Below are positions 1 through 7,337 of a stretch of DNA of 18,477 nucleotides, in pieces (position 1 is the first letter of the stretch; the number at the start of each line of letters is the position of its first letter). A program made the position numbers and the translations under genes. Source of the stretch: an uncultured Paracoccaceae bacterium (GTDB lineage: Bacteria > Pseudomonadota > Alphaproteobacteria > Rhodobacterales > Rhodobacteraceae); the NCBI GenBank assembly GCA_938038825.1, contig CALHST010000057.1, positions 1 to 18,477 of the forward strand, read 5' to 3'. A model generated the notes under the pieces. The model was given only the letters and a program-made list of their open reading frames with translations. It was not told where the DNA came from and ran no database searches.

Positions 1-1251
1 TTTGCGGGGGCAAAGATCGGGGGCCAGCTAGCTGCGGATTATTGTACCCTGAACGCGACAAAAGGGGATGCGTTCAGCATTCACAGCGCCCGGGTCGATG
101 GCGGATTGTATCTGACCAAAGCGCGGATCACTGGAAAAACCCGCCTGCACGAAGCCACAATTGGCGTCAGTTTTCGTGCCCGTGGGGCCACCTTCACTGC
201 AACAAAGCTTGATGCCCTTGTCTGCCGCAATATGCATGTAAAAGGGGATGTGCGTTTAAGCCCCTACAGCGATCCAAAATCACAAAACGACAGTTCCACC
301 CCAGTGACCGTCGTCGGAGAAATGCGGCTAGAAGGCGCCCGGATCGAAGGCAGCCTGAACCTCGAAGGCATACAACTGAGCAATGACAAAGGGCATGCAT
401 TGAACGGGCAGCGCATGCAGGTGCGCCACCAGTTGATTTGGAAAAAAGTCACGGTATCAGAAGGTGCCGTCAGTCTGAACGGGGCTTCTGTCGGGGAATT
501 GGATGACGATCCTGCCAATTGGCCCGATTGTGGTCAGTTGATACTGGATGGATTTCGCTATGGCCGGATCCGGGGCAAAGTATCCATCGCAAAAGAGCGG
601 TTGCAGTGGCTGAAAGACGGAAGCCACTTTGACGGCCAGTTTTTCCCGCAACCCTATACGCAATACGCCAAGTTCCTGCGCGATACCGGTCACGACGGCG
701 AAGCCAGCGCAGTGCTCGCGTTGCGCGAAGGCATGATTTTTGCCGAAGCGCGCGCAAGGCGACGGGCCAGCGGCACTCCTCTTGCGACCATCACCAACTT
801 TTTGCAATGGATCTGGAGCGGTCTTTTGTTCCTGCTTGCGGGATACGGGCACCACCCTTTCCGGTCCGTATATGCCCTTTTGCTTTTGGTCGCGCTGACC
901 ACAGTCCCTGCCCAACTTGCCTGGGACGAAGGGTCCATGGCGCCGAATGCGGCCCCAATCCTTGCGACCGATCATTGGCAGGCGCTTGCAAGAACCGCAC
1001 AAAATCCGGCCGTGGATTGGTCAAACTCGGTACCCGGAAAAGATTGGGAAACGTTTTTCGCCCCGGCTTATGCGGCGGATCTTGTGATACCGATTATCAA
1101 TTTCGGCCAGAACGAAGCATGGGCACCGTCTACGGAACGTGGTCCTTGGGGCTATCATTTATGGTGGTTGCGCTGGGTGGTCACTGTGTCTGGCTGGATC
1201 GTGACAGCATTGGGCGCCGCAGCAATTACAGGCCTTATTCGGCGGGAATAG
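1..1251 (+). CDS. Membrane protein with beta-helix repeat region, 5' end outside window
   Basis: The reading frame is open from the first base, so the start lies upstream; 416 residues are visible. Roughly the first 200 are irregular repeats with hydrophobic and Gly/Ala positions every few residues (patterns such as GGLYL, GDVRL, GEMRL, GSLNL), as in right-handed beta-helix or pentapeptide-like proteins. Near visible residue 218 comes a QPYTQYAKFLRDTGHDGEA segment, a helical motif that from memory follows the repeats in bacterial proteins often labelled 'membrane-associated oxidoreductase'. Three likely membrane segments follow at about 267-282, 289-305 and 389-413, with a loop of about 80 residues before the last. 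No redox cofactor motif is visible, so an enzymatic name is not supported. The function is unknown; a membrane-anchored repeat scaffold is the most that can be inferred. It lies 63 bp upstream of mtnP on the same strand and may be co-transcribed with it. Confidence 0.8.
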   Translation, partial: FAGAKIGGQLAADYCTLNATKGDAFSIHSARVDGGLYLTKARITGKTRLHEATIGVSFRARGATFTATKLDALVCRNMHVKGDVRLSPYSDPKSQNDSSTPVTVVGEMRLEGARIEGSLNLEGIQLSNDKGHALNGQRMQVRHQLIWKKVTVSEGAVSLNGASVGELDDDPANWPDCGQLILDGFRYGRIRGKVSIAKERLQWLKDGSHFDGQFFPQPYTQYAKFLRDTGHDGEASAVLALREGMIFAEARARRRASGTPLATITNFLQWIWSGLLFLLAGYGHHPFRSVYALLLLVALTTVPAQLAWDEGSMAPNAAPILATDHWQALARTAQNPAVDWSNSVPGKDWETFFAPAYAADLVIPIINFGQNEAWAPSTERGPWGYHLWWLRWVVTVSGWIVTALGAAAITGLIRRE

Positions 1252-1314
1252 GGGTTTTTCATCTTGCCTGGCGCGGCTATCTTGCAACGCAACAAAACAA
1301 AGGATCTCCATTCC

Positions 1315-2187
1315 ATGACCGACACTATGATTGCTGTGATTGGCGGCTCTGGCATATACGACATCGACGGGTTGAAAGATGCGACTTGGACGGCTGTTGA
1401 AACCCCATGGGGTGCGCCATCTGACCAGATCCTGACGGGCACACTGGATGGTGTGAAAATGGCGTTTTTGCCCAGACATGGCCGCGGCCACGTCCATTCG
1501 CCAACCACAGTGCCCTATCGCGCAAACATTGATGCCCTAAAGCGTCTGGGTGTCACAGATGTGATTTCGGTATCCGCTTGTGGATCCTTTCGCGACGAGA
1601 TGGCACCGGGACATTTCGTGATTGTCGATCAGTTCATTGACCGCACGTTTGCGCGGGAAAAGTCGTTCTTTGGGACAGGCTGCGTGGCGCATGTTTCTGT
1701 TGCGCATCCCACCTGCCCGCGTCTCAGTGATGCCTGCGAAACCGCAGCCAAGGCCGCTGGGATAGACGTGCATCGCGGCGGGACATATCTGGCGATGGAG
1801 GGGCCACAGTTTTCGACCTTGGCCGAATCCAAAATGTATCGCGAAAGCTGGGGAGCGGATGTGATTGGCATGACCAATATGCCCGAAGCCAAGCTCGCCC
1901 GCGAGGCAGAACTATGCTATGCCTCTGTTGCGATGATCACCGATTATGACAGTTGGCATCCCGACCATGGCGAAGTCGACGTGACCGAGATCATCAAAAC
2001 GTTGATGGGCAATGCAGACAAAGGCCGCGCCCTGGTCAAAGGCCTGCCAACTTTGCTGGGGGCCGAACGGGCCGATTGCCCACATGGTTGCGACAAGGCG
2101 CTGGAATTTGCCATTTTGACCGCCCCAGACGCCCGCGATCCCGCCATTCTGGCAAAACTGGATGCTGTTGCAGGACGCGTCCTCTGA
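1315..2187 (+). CDS. mtnP: S-methyl-5'-thioadenosine phosphorylase
   Basis: This protein (290 aa) cleaves methylthioadenosine with phosphate to adenine and 5-methylthioribose-1-phosphate, recycling the by-product of polyamine and homoserine-lactone synthesis. It shows the class-2 nucleoside phosphorylase marks: an N-terminal phosphate loop IGGSGIYD, PRHGRGHVHSPTTVPYRAN, the EGPQFST segment, the GMTNMPEAKLAREAE signature, and TDYDSW, whose Asp sits where the family's purine-binding Asp is expected. The TNMPEAKLAREAE form favours MTA over inosine/guanosine phosphorylases. The ATG at 1315 has AAGGA about 10 nt upstream; an in-frame TTG at 1264 lacks this, and a second ATG at 1327 would clip the N-terminus. 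The adenine product is the substrate of Apt, encoded at 4691. The stop overlaps the beginning of the next frame. Confidence 0.95.
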   Translation: MTDTMIAVIGGSGIYDIDGLKDATWTAVETPWGAPSDQILTGTLDGVKMAFLPRHGRGHVHSPTTVPYRANIDALKRLGVTDVISVSACGSFRDEMAPGHFVIVDQFIDRTFAREKSFFGTGCVAHVSVAHPTCPRLSDACETAAKAAGIDVHRGGTYLAMEGPQFSTLAESKMYRESWGADVIGMTNMPEAKLAREAELCYASVAMITDYDSWHPDHGEVDVTEIIKTLMGNADKGRALVKGLPTLLGAERADCPHGCDKALEFAILTAPDARDPAILAKLDAVAGRVL

Positions 2188-3443
2188 TTGGCAAAGTCCT
2201 GATATTGGGGGCTGATGGCTTCATCGGCCGTCATATTGCGTTCGGCTTGCGGGATGCAGGATGGACCGTGTTGGCGCATGCGCGCAATCCTAAACGGCTT
2301 GCGCATATGGGCTTTGACACTGTTGCTGCGGATTTGACCCATCCTGACGCTGCCACGCCTGTCTTTTGGAAATCAATCGCCGCCGACGTCACCCATATCG
2401 TGAATGTGGCTGGCTTGCTGACAGCGCCTGATGCGGCTTTTCAGGCGGTGCATGTGGACGCGCCCAAAGCCGTCTATGCTGCGTTTCCAGATGCTTCAGG
2501 CGTTCTGATTTCGGCAGTTGGTATTGATGACGCCCCCACCCCATTTGCGCGGTACCGCCGGTTAGGAGAAGAGATCGCACACATGGCAGGCCTCACAGTT
2601 CTGCGGCCCGGTTTGGTTTTGGGTGACACGTCTTATGGTGGCTCCTCTCTGGCAAGGGCATTGTCCGTTCTTCCCATCGTCACACCTGTCGTGGGCAATG
2701 GTTCGCAAGCCTTTAATCCCATCCACGCAAGCGATTTAAGCACAGCGATTTCTGCCCTGTTGAAAACACCGCAGCCGAACGATGTTCTTCACATTGGTGG
2801 GCCGGAAACCGTTACCCAATCAGAGATGCTGCAAGGGTTACGCCGCTGGTTTGGATTGCGCCCTGCAAAACTTCTGCGACTGCCCCGGGGACTTGCACTG
2901 GCGCTAGGCCGCGTCGGTGATGCGATGCGGCTTGGGCCAATTTCCCGAACCGCTGTGACGCAATTGGAAACGGGTGTCTTGTCACCCAGCAGCCCCGGTT
3001 TGCCACCCGCGCGCGGCTTTTCAGAATTTCTGTTTGCCCGCCCTGCCGGGACGCAAGATTTATGGCACGCGCGGCTTTATTTGATGCGACCGGTTCTGCG
3101 CATTGTCATGGCGATCCTATGGTTTCTCTCTGGTCTGATCGGCTTGTTCCTTCCAAGCGCCGAGTTTCTGCCGTTGGTGCCAAATTCACCACTGCCCGAT
3201 TGGACCTTGATCGGCATGGCCCGACTTGGCGGGGTCGTTGATCTTTTGTTGGCGGCAGCTTTGCTGCGAGGATGGCGTCCGCGTCTCACAAGCTTAATCC
3301 AGTTTGCAATGGTGGGGCTCTACACTGTGGCGTTCTCGTTGCTGGCGCCTGTTCTGTGGGTCTTGCCGCTTGGCGGATTGCTAAAGAACCTGCCTATTTT
3401 GGTACTGATTGCGGTACTCGCCATTTTGGAAGAGGAACGCTAG
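2184..3443 (+). CDS. Atypical SDR (NAD(P)-binding) fused to DoxX-like membrane domain
   Basis: About 419 residues from an assumed start at 2184. Residues 4-250 form a Rossmann-fold atypical short-chain dehydrogenase (NDUFA9/epimerase-like): nucleotide loop GADGFIG at 9-15, VNVAGLL near 74, LRPGLVLGD at 140-148, and a FNPIHASDLS segment at 177. Residues about 302-415 carry four hydrophobic segments typical of the DoxX-like C-terminal domain. The usual YxxxK catalytic pair seems to be FxxxR (F121, R125), so dehydrogenase activity is doubtful; cofactor binding looks intact. No ATG, GTG or TTG precedes the Rossmann strand in a sensible position: candidates are CTG 2184 (CTGA overlap with the mtnP stop) and ATT 2187. 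Translation is probably coupled to mtnP. It is followed 3 nt later by the DUF2269 gene, a pairing I recall from other proteobacteria. The substrate is unknown. Confidence 0.85.
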   Translation: MIGKVLILGADGFIGRHIAFGLRDAGWTVLAHARNPKRLAHMGFDTVAADLTHPDAATPVFWKSIAADVTHIVNVAGLLTAPDAAFQAVHVDAPKAVYAAFPDASGVLISAVGIDDAPTPFARYRRLGEEIAHMAGLTVLRPGLVLGDTSYGGSSLARALSVLPIVTPVVGNGSQAFNPIHASDLSTAISALLKTPQPNDVLHIGGPETVTQSEMLQGLRRWFGLRPAKLLRLPRGLALALGRVGDAMRLGPISRTAVTQLETGVLSPSSPGLPPARGFSEFLFARPAGTQDLWHARLYLMRPVLRIVMAILWFLSGLIGLFLPSAEFLPLVPNSPLPDWTLIGMARLGGVVDLLLAAALLRGWRPRLTSLIQFAMVGLYTVAFSLLAPVLWVLPLGGLLKNLPILVLIAVLAILEEER

Positions 3444-3446
3444 GCA

Positions 3447-3905
3447 ATGGACCCCTATTTCGTCGCCAAGTGGGTCCACATCCTGAGTTCCACAGTATTG
3501 TTTGGCACGGGAATCGGCACTGCATTTCAGATGGTTTGGGCCATGCGCAGCGGCGATGCGCGTACGATCCATCATGTCGCCAAAGGCGTTGTGATCGCAG
3601 ATTGGCTGTTCACGTTACCCGCTGGGCTGGTGCAACCGATAAGCGGAGTTATTCTGGTTTATTTGGCAGGGTACAGCTTTGGCGAGCCTTGGTTGCTTCT
3701 GACCTATGGGCTTTACCTCTTGGCGTTTTGTTGTTGGGCACCTGTTGTGCGTTTGCAGATCGCTATCCGGGATGTGACTGCGGGTCAGGAGACTGTGCCG
3801 ACAGAAGCACGGAGCGCATTTAAGATCTGGTTCGCGCTGGGGTGGCCTGCGTTTTTGGCATTGATCGGGGTGTTTTGGTTGATGATCACCAAACCAACCT
3901 TCTAA
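3447..3905 (+). CDS. DUF2269 family integral membrane protein
   Basis: A 152-residue protein with four predicted membrane helices at about 8-30, 47-74, 82-105 and 127-147. Conserved-looking histidines sit in the first helix (KWVHIL, H11) and just before the second (IHHVAKGVV, H42 and H43), matching the DUF2269 family as I remember it. The ATG has GAGGAA about 10 nt upstream, inside the end of the preceding gene, and only three bases separate that gene's stop from this start. The SDR-DoxX protein and this one therefore probably act together at the inner membrane. The family's function is unknown; histidines in a small helical bundle could bind heme or metal, but nothing here proves it. The gene ends 8 nt from the convergent DsbA-like gene. 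Confidence 0.85.
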   Translation: MDPYFVAKWVHILSSTVLFGTGIGTAFQMVWAMRSGDARTIHHVAKGVVIADWLFTLPAGLVQPISGVILVYLAGYSFGEPWLLLTYGLYLLAFCCWAPVVRLQIAIRDVTAGQETVPTEARSAFKIWFALGWPAFLALIGVFWLMITKPTF

Positions 3906-3913
3906 AAAGTTGC

Positions 3914-4621
3914 TTACGAAACCCCAACGTCGCGAAACAGCGCTTCCATTGCGGTCTTATCCAACGCGCCAAGGATAGCGTTTTTGCCGATGGCAATACC
4001 GGGCGTGCCGGAAAAACCCAGTGTTGCAGCTGCCCGGGCACTCTGTTCTAGCCGACCTGCCACGTCCGGCCCTTCCATATCACGTTGCAATAGATCCCCA
4101 TCCAGACCAGCACGATCAGCCACAGTCGCCATCCACGCGGACACGGGGCGAAAGCCGTCAGAAATCAGTTGCGCATAAAAGGCGCGATACCCCCCCTGCA
4201 TTGCTGCCGCTTCAGTTGCTTTCGCCGCAATGACTGAGCTTGGTCCCAGCAGTGGCAACTCATGCCACGTAATTGCAATGTCCGGCGCATCCGTGCGTGC
4301 CGCCAAGCGCCCAATCAGGCCCCGGCAATAGGGACAGAAGAAATCCGAAAACACGGCGACGGGCACTTTTCCGGGTTCAGCATCACGATGCACAACAGCG
4401 TCCAGCGCGGATGCTGGTAACGGTTCGGGACCCCGTTCCAATCCGATAGTTGCGAAATCCGCACCACTCAAACCACTGACCCCACCGACACTGGCGTATC
4501 GCCACTGCGGCGCCGACTGGATAGTAGAAAACTTAATTCCTTGCGGGCGCACGCCAAACCGCTGCCAACCTGCCGCAATGGCAACGAAGCCCCCAAGAAC
4601 CAAAACATCACGACGTTTCAT
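3914..4621 (-). CDS. DsbA-family exported thiol-disulfide protein
   Basis: A 235-residue thioredoxin-fold protein with a CPYC active site at residues 96-99 after strand VPVAVFSDFF, an inserted helical domain (about 110-200) and the cis-proline loop SGTPGIAIG (P207). These are the marks of the DsbA/DsbG-like 'thioredoxin_4' group that forms or isomerises disulfides outside the cytoplasm. The N-terminus MKRRDVLVLGGFVAIAAG combines a double arginine with a short hydrophobic stretch, so export could be by Tat or Sec; there is no lipobox. The ATG at 4621 is the only start that keeps the signal, with a weak GAGG-like sequence upstream. The gene stands alone, convergent with the DUF2269 gene (8 nt apart) and divergent from apt. 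CPYC is oxidising-type, but the biological substrate cannot be told. Confidence 0.9.
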   Translation of the reverse strand: MKRRDVLVLGGFVAIAAGWQRFGVRPQGIKFSTIQSAPQWRYASVGGVSGLSGADFATIGLERGPEPLPASALDAVVHRDAEPGKVPVAVFSDFFCPYCRGLIGRLAARTDAPDIAITWHELPLLGPSSVIAAKATEAAAMQGGYRAFYAQLISDGFRPVSAWMATVADRAGLDGDLLQRDMEGPDVAGRLEQSARAAATLGFSGTPGIAIGKNAILGALDKTAMEALFRDVGVS

Positions 4622-4647
4622 CGGCCTCTAACCCCTTGCAACTTAAG

Positions 4648-4676
4648 TGTCTGCCCGGCAGAGAGGACCTTGTCAA
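4648..4676 (-). promoter_or_regulatory. Weak candidate promoter for the DsbA-like gene
   Basis: On the minus strand a perfect TTGACA (complement of 4671-4676) lies 17 nt upstream of CAGACA (complement of 4648-4653). The -35 is ideal but the -10 is poor, so this is only a suggestion; it would give a leader of roughly 20 nt before the ATG at 4621. Confidence 0.3.
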
Positions 4677-4690
4677 AATCGGAGCACATC

Positions 4691-5230
4691 ATGCCACCCA
4701 AAACCTCTGTTCAAGACTATATCCGCACCATTGTGGATTTCCCCCATGAAGGCATCATGTTCCGCGATGTCACCACACTTTTTGCTGATCCGCGCGGTTT
4801 GCGGCTGGCCGTGGACCAAATGCTGCACCCGTATGCGGGATTAGAGATCGACAAAGTTGTCGGGTTGGAAGCGCGGGGGTTCATCTTGGGTGGGGCCATC
4901 GCACACCAATTGTCTGTGGGATTTGTGCCGATCCGTAAGAAAGGCAAACTGCCCGGTGCCACGATCAGTCAAGCCTATACGCTGGAATATGGCGAAGCGA
5001 TTGTTGAGCTGCATGACGATGCCATCAGTGCGGGCGAGAAAATCTTGTTGGTTGATGACCTTCTGGCAACGGGTGGCACCGCAGAAGCCGGCATTAAGTT
5101 GGTGGAACGTTTGGGTGGGGAAATCATGGGCTGCGCCTTTGTCGTGGATTTGCCTGATTTGGGAGGCCGCGCCAAGCTGGAATCGATGGGCATGGATGTG
5201 CATGCGTTGTGTGCCTACGAGGGCGACTAA
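4691..5230 (+). CDS. apt: Adenine phosphoribosyltransferase
   Basis: This cytoplasmic enzyme (179 aa, the usual length) joins adenine to PRPP to give AMP. The signature PRPP-binding stretch VDDLLATGGT is at 121-130, preceded by hydrophobic ILL. The N-terminal VDFPHEGIMFRDVTTLF and the VGLEARGFILGGAIA segment (57-71) are also typical of Apt. The ATG at 4691 has GGAG six bases upstream; upstream in-frame extension would be non-homologous and would run into the divergent gene. The gene is monocistronic, divergent from the DsbA-like gene by 69 bp and convergent with the cyclo-ligase. It is the natural consumer of adenine made by MtnP 2.5 kb upstream on the same strand. Confidence 0.97.
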   Translation: MPPKTSVQDYIRTIVDFPHEGIMFRDVTTLFADPRGLRLAVDQMLHPYAGLEIDKVVGLEARGFILGGAIAHQLSVGFVPIRKKGKLPGATISQAYTLEYGEAIVELHDDAISAGEKILLVDDLLATGGTAEAGIKLVERLGGEIMGCAFVVDLPDLGGRAKLESMGMDVHALCAYEGD

Positions 5231-5284
5231 GGGGCGTTTCCCTTCATACTCTCAAAGCGATGCGTATCCAAAATCAGCTTCTGA

Positions 5285-5848
5285 TTAATCTCTGATCTCA
5301 ATGATTGCGTCTTGCGTGACAATCATGTCCAGTGGTTGATCTGTTGGTTCCATCGGCAAGCTGTCGGCCTGCTGCTGAGCAAACGCAAAGCCTATGGCCA
5401 GCACAGGGCCTTTGGCACGCAGGCCTTCCAATGTTCTGTCATAGAAGCCCCCGCCATATCCAAGACGCTCCCCGTGGCGCGTGAAGGCCACGAGTGGCAC
5501 AATTAAAATCTCTGGATCAAAATACCGCGTCTGTTCCGGGATTTGTGCACCAAATGGTCCGTCGATCATGGCTCCGTCGGGTTCCCACTGCGAAAACTTG
5601 AGCGCTTGGCCAGTCCCTTGGATGACCGGAACACCAACGTGTCCATAGGCGGCCGCTTCCGCCATCGCATGCAGTGGATTAATTTCCGTTTGAATTGGCA
5701 TGTATCCGGCAAGCGGCACCCCACGATACCCCGCAAGAACCGATGCCAATATGCCAGAGGCACCCGGTATTGCAGTTTGGTGCGCCACTTTACGCCTTGC
5801 AAAGGCCGCTTTGCGTGCTTCGGTTTTTATCTGGATAAGATCGCTCAT
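5285..5848 (-). CDS. 5-formyltetrahydrofolate cyclo-ligase
   Basis: A 187-residue enzyme that uses ATP to convert 5-formyl-THF to 5,10-methenyl-THF, returning an otherwise inert folate to the one-carbon pool. Family marks are YMPIQTEINP (49-58), which contributes to substrate binding, and the GYGGGFYDRTL motif at 130-140, followed by the PLDMIVTQD C-terminal segment. The N-terminal basic helix with KTEARKAAFARRK is typical. Its ATG overlaps the mgtE stop by four bases (ATGA), so the two are translationally coupled. Why a magnesium transporter should be coupled to this enzyme is not obvious; the cyclo-ligase uses Mg-ATP, but the pairing may be accidental. The gene is convergent with apt, 54 bp away. 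Confidence 0.95.
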   Translation of the reverse strand: MSDLIQIKTEARKAAFARRKVAHQTAIPGASGILASVLAGYRGVPLAGYMPIQTEINPLHAMAEAAAYGHVGVPVIQGTGQALKFSQWEPDGAMIDGPFGAQIPEQTRYFDPEILIVPLVAFTRHGERLGYGGGFYDRTLEGLRAKGPVLAIGFAFAQQQADSLPMEPTDQPLDMIVTQDAIIEIRD

Positions 5849-7233
5849 AGCAGCACCAAAGCAGCAAGACCCAAGAAGGAAAAGAACCCAACCACATCTG
5901 TCACTGTGGTTACAAAGGCCCCAGAGGCGAGCGCAGGGTCAATGCCCAAACGATCCAATAAGACCGGGATAACTGTGCCTGCCAATCCCGCCACCACCAT
6001 GTTGACCACCATCGCAGCTGCAATCACATAACCCAATGCAGGGGATCCGAACCAGATCACCCCAACAATCCCCATCACCACGGCAAAGATCATTCCGTTA
6101 ATAAGCCCAACCAACACTTCGCGCCGGATCACCCGCCACACATTGGCCCCAGTAAGGTCTTTGGTTGCGATTGCGCGCACGGCCACTGTCAAAGATTGTG
6201 TGCCCGCATTCCCCCCCATAGACGCCACAATGGGCATCAAAACCGCAAGCGCCACGATCTGCGCGATTGCGACGTCGAATTGGGCAATCACGAGGGACGC
6301 GAGGATCGAGGTCACAAGATTCACTGCCAGCCACGGAAAGCGCCGTTTTGTGGTTTCGATAACCCGGTCTGCCAATGAGCTTTCTTCTTGGACACCCGCA
6401 AGCCGCAGAATGTCCTCTTCGTGTTCGTCGTCAAGCACTGCCATCGCATCGTCGATTGTAATCACACCGATCAGGCGGCCTTCGTCATCCACCACCGGGG
6501 CCGAGATCAGATGATACTGATTGAAAGCATACGCGATATCGGACTCGTCTTGGTTCACGGGAATGATCTGGAACGTGTCTTCCATTATGGTTTGCAGCCG
6601 GACATTGCGGCGCGTACGCATCAGTTTGCCAAGCGTTACATTTCCAATCGGGTGCAGGCGTGGGTTCACCAACGTCACGTGATAGAACTGCTCTGGCAAA
6701 TCTTCCTCGGGCATATCGCGCAAGTGATCAATGGCTTCGCCGACCGTCCAATGTTCCGGGGCCATGACCAGTTCACGCTGCATCAACCGACCGGCCGAGA
6801 ATTCCGGGTAAGACAAGGCCTGCTCAACAGCCACACGATCCGCATCTTCCAACGCGTCCAAAATCGTCTCTTGCTGCGCATCGCCCAGATCTTCGACCAG
6901 GTCGACCACATCGTCGCTGTCCATATCCCGCACTGCATCCGCCAGAATATCGGGTTTCAAAACACCGATCACCTCTTCACGGATCGATTCTTCCAACTCT
7001 GACAGAATTTCCCCGTCAAATTCGCGATCATACAGACGGATCAGTTTAGATCGGTCAAATGCGTTAATCTGTTCCAGCAAATCCGCGATATCTGCCGCGT
7101 GAAGCGGTTCCATCAACGCGTTCAACTTGGGTTGATCATCAATCTCAACCGCGTACAGAATCGACGCAATGGTCTTCGGACTCAGCGCATAATCATCACT
7201 GCTTTGCTCAGGTGTTTCCACTGTCTGTGCCAT
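5845..7233 (-). CDS. mgtE: MgtE-type magnesium transporter
   Basis: A 462-residue inner-membrane Mg2+ channel/transporter with the complete MgtE architecture: an acidic N-terminal superhelical domain (about 20-135), a CBS pair (about 150-270, containing LISAPVVDDEGRLIGVITIDDAM), a plug helix (about 280-300) and five membrane helices (about 302-462). The pore-region signature PIVASMGGNAGTQSLT is at 334-349, and Asp446 in TTVTDVVGFF matches the conserved Asp that binds Mg2+ in the pore. The many Asp/Glu in the cytoplasmic part fit Mg2+ sensing. The ATG at 7233 follows CGGAG by about 7 nt; a longer reading frame upstream has no such signal. It is divergent from guaD and coupled to the cyclo-ligase by an ATGA overlap. 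No Mg2+ riboswitch is recognisable in the 104-nt intergenic region. Confidence 0.96.
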   Translation of the reverse strand: MAQTVETPEQSSDDYALSPKTIASILYAVEIDDQPKLNALMEPLHAADIADLLEQINAFDRSKLIRLYDREFDGEILSELEESIREEVIGVLKPDILADAVRDMDSDDVVDLVEDLGDAQQETILDALEDADRVAVEQALSYPEFSAGRLMQRELVMAPEHWTVGEAIDHLRDMPEEDLPEQFYHVTLVNPRLHPIGNVTLGKLMRTRRNVRLQTIMEDTFQIIPVNQDESDIAYAFNQYHLISAPVVDDEGRLIGVITIDDAMAVLDDEHEEDILRLAGVQEESSLADRVIETTKRRFPWLAVNLVTSILASLVIAQFDVAIAQIVALAVLMPIVASMGGNAGTQSLTVAVRAIATKDLTGANVWRVIRREVLVGLINGMIFAVVMGIVGVIWFGSPALGYVIAAAMVVNMVVAGLAGTVIPVLLDRLGIDPALASGAFVTTVTDVVGFFSFLGLAALVLL

Positions 7234-7337
7234 GCGCGTCTCCGGGTGGTTTTGCGCGACCCTAGGCCAAGCGATCAGACGCTGCAATGCGCGCAAGAGG
7301 GGTTTAAATGTCTCTTTGAGAGCGCTAGGCCTAAGAC
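7234..7337. other. mgtE-guaD divergent intergenic region
   Basis: This 104-nt region must hold both promoters. I see no convincing -35/-10 pair for either gene. It contains the 7-mer CTAGGCC twice (7262-7268 and 7325-7331), the second inside the 8-bp palindrome TAGGCCTA (7326-7333) lying immediately before the guaD ATG. These could be regulator sites, but the repeats are too short to claim. Confidence 0.3.

Noticed and set aside
807..1400. Open frame of 197 codons overlapping the membrane protein and mtnP
   Set aside because: It is in another frame of two genes with clear protein signatures; composition is unlike a real protein and there is no ribosome binding site.
3900..3920. Terminator between the convergent DUF2269 and DsbA-like genes
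   Set aside because: Only 8 bp separate the stops, and the best pairing (CAAC/GTTG) is four base pairs.
5229..5286. Two small hairpins between apt and the cyclo-ligase gene (AAGGG...CCCTT at 5229-5244 and AATCAG-CTT-CTGATT at 5272-5286) as a bidirectional terminator
   Set aside because: The stems are only 5-6 bp, neither is followed by a T-run on either strand, and both overlap stop codons; chance is a good explanation.
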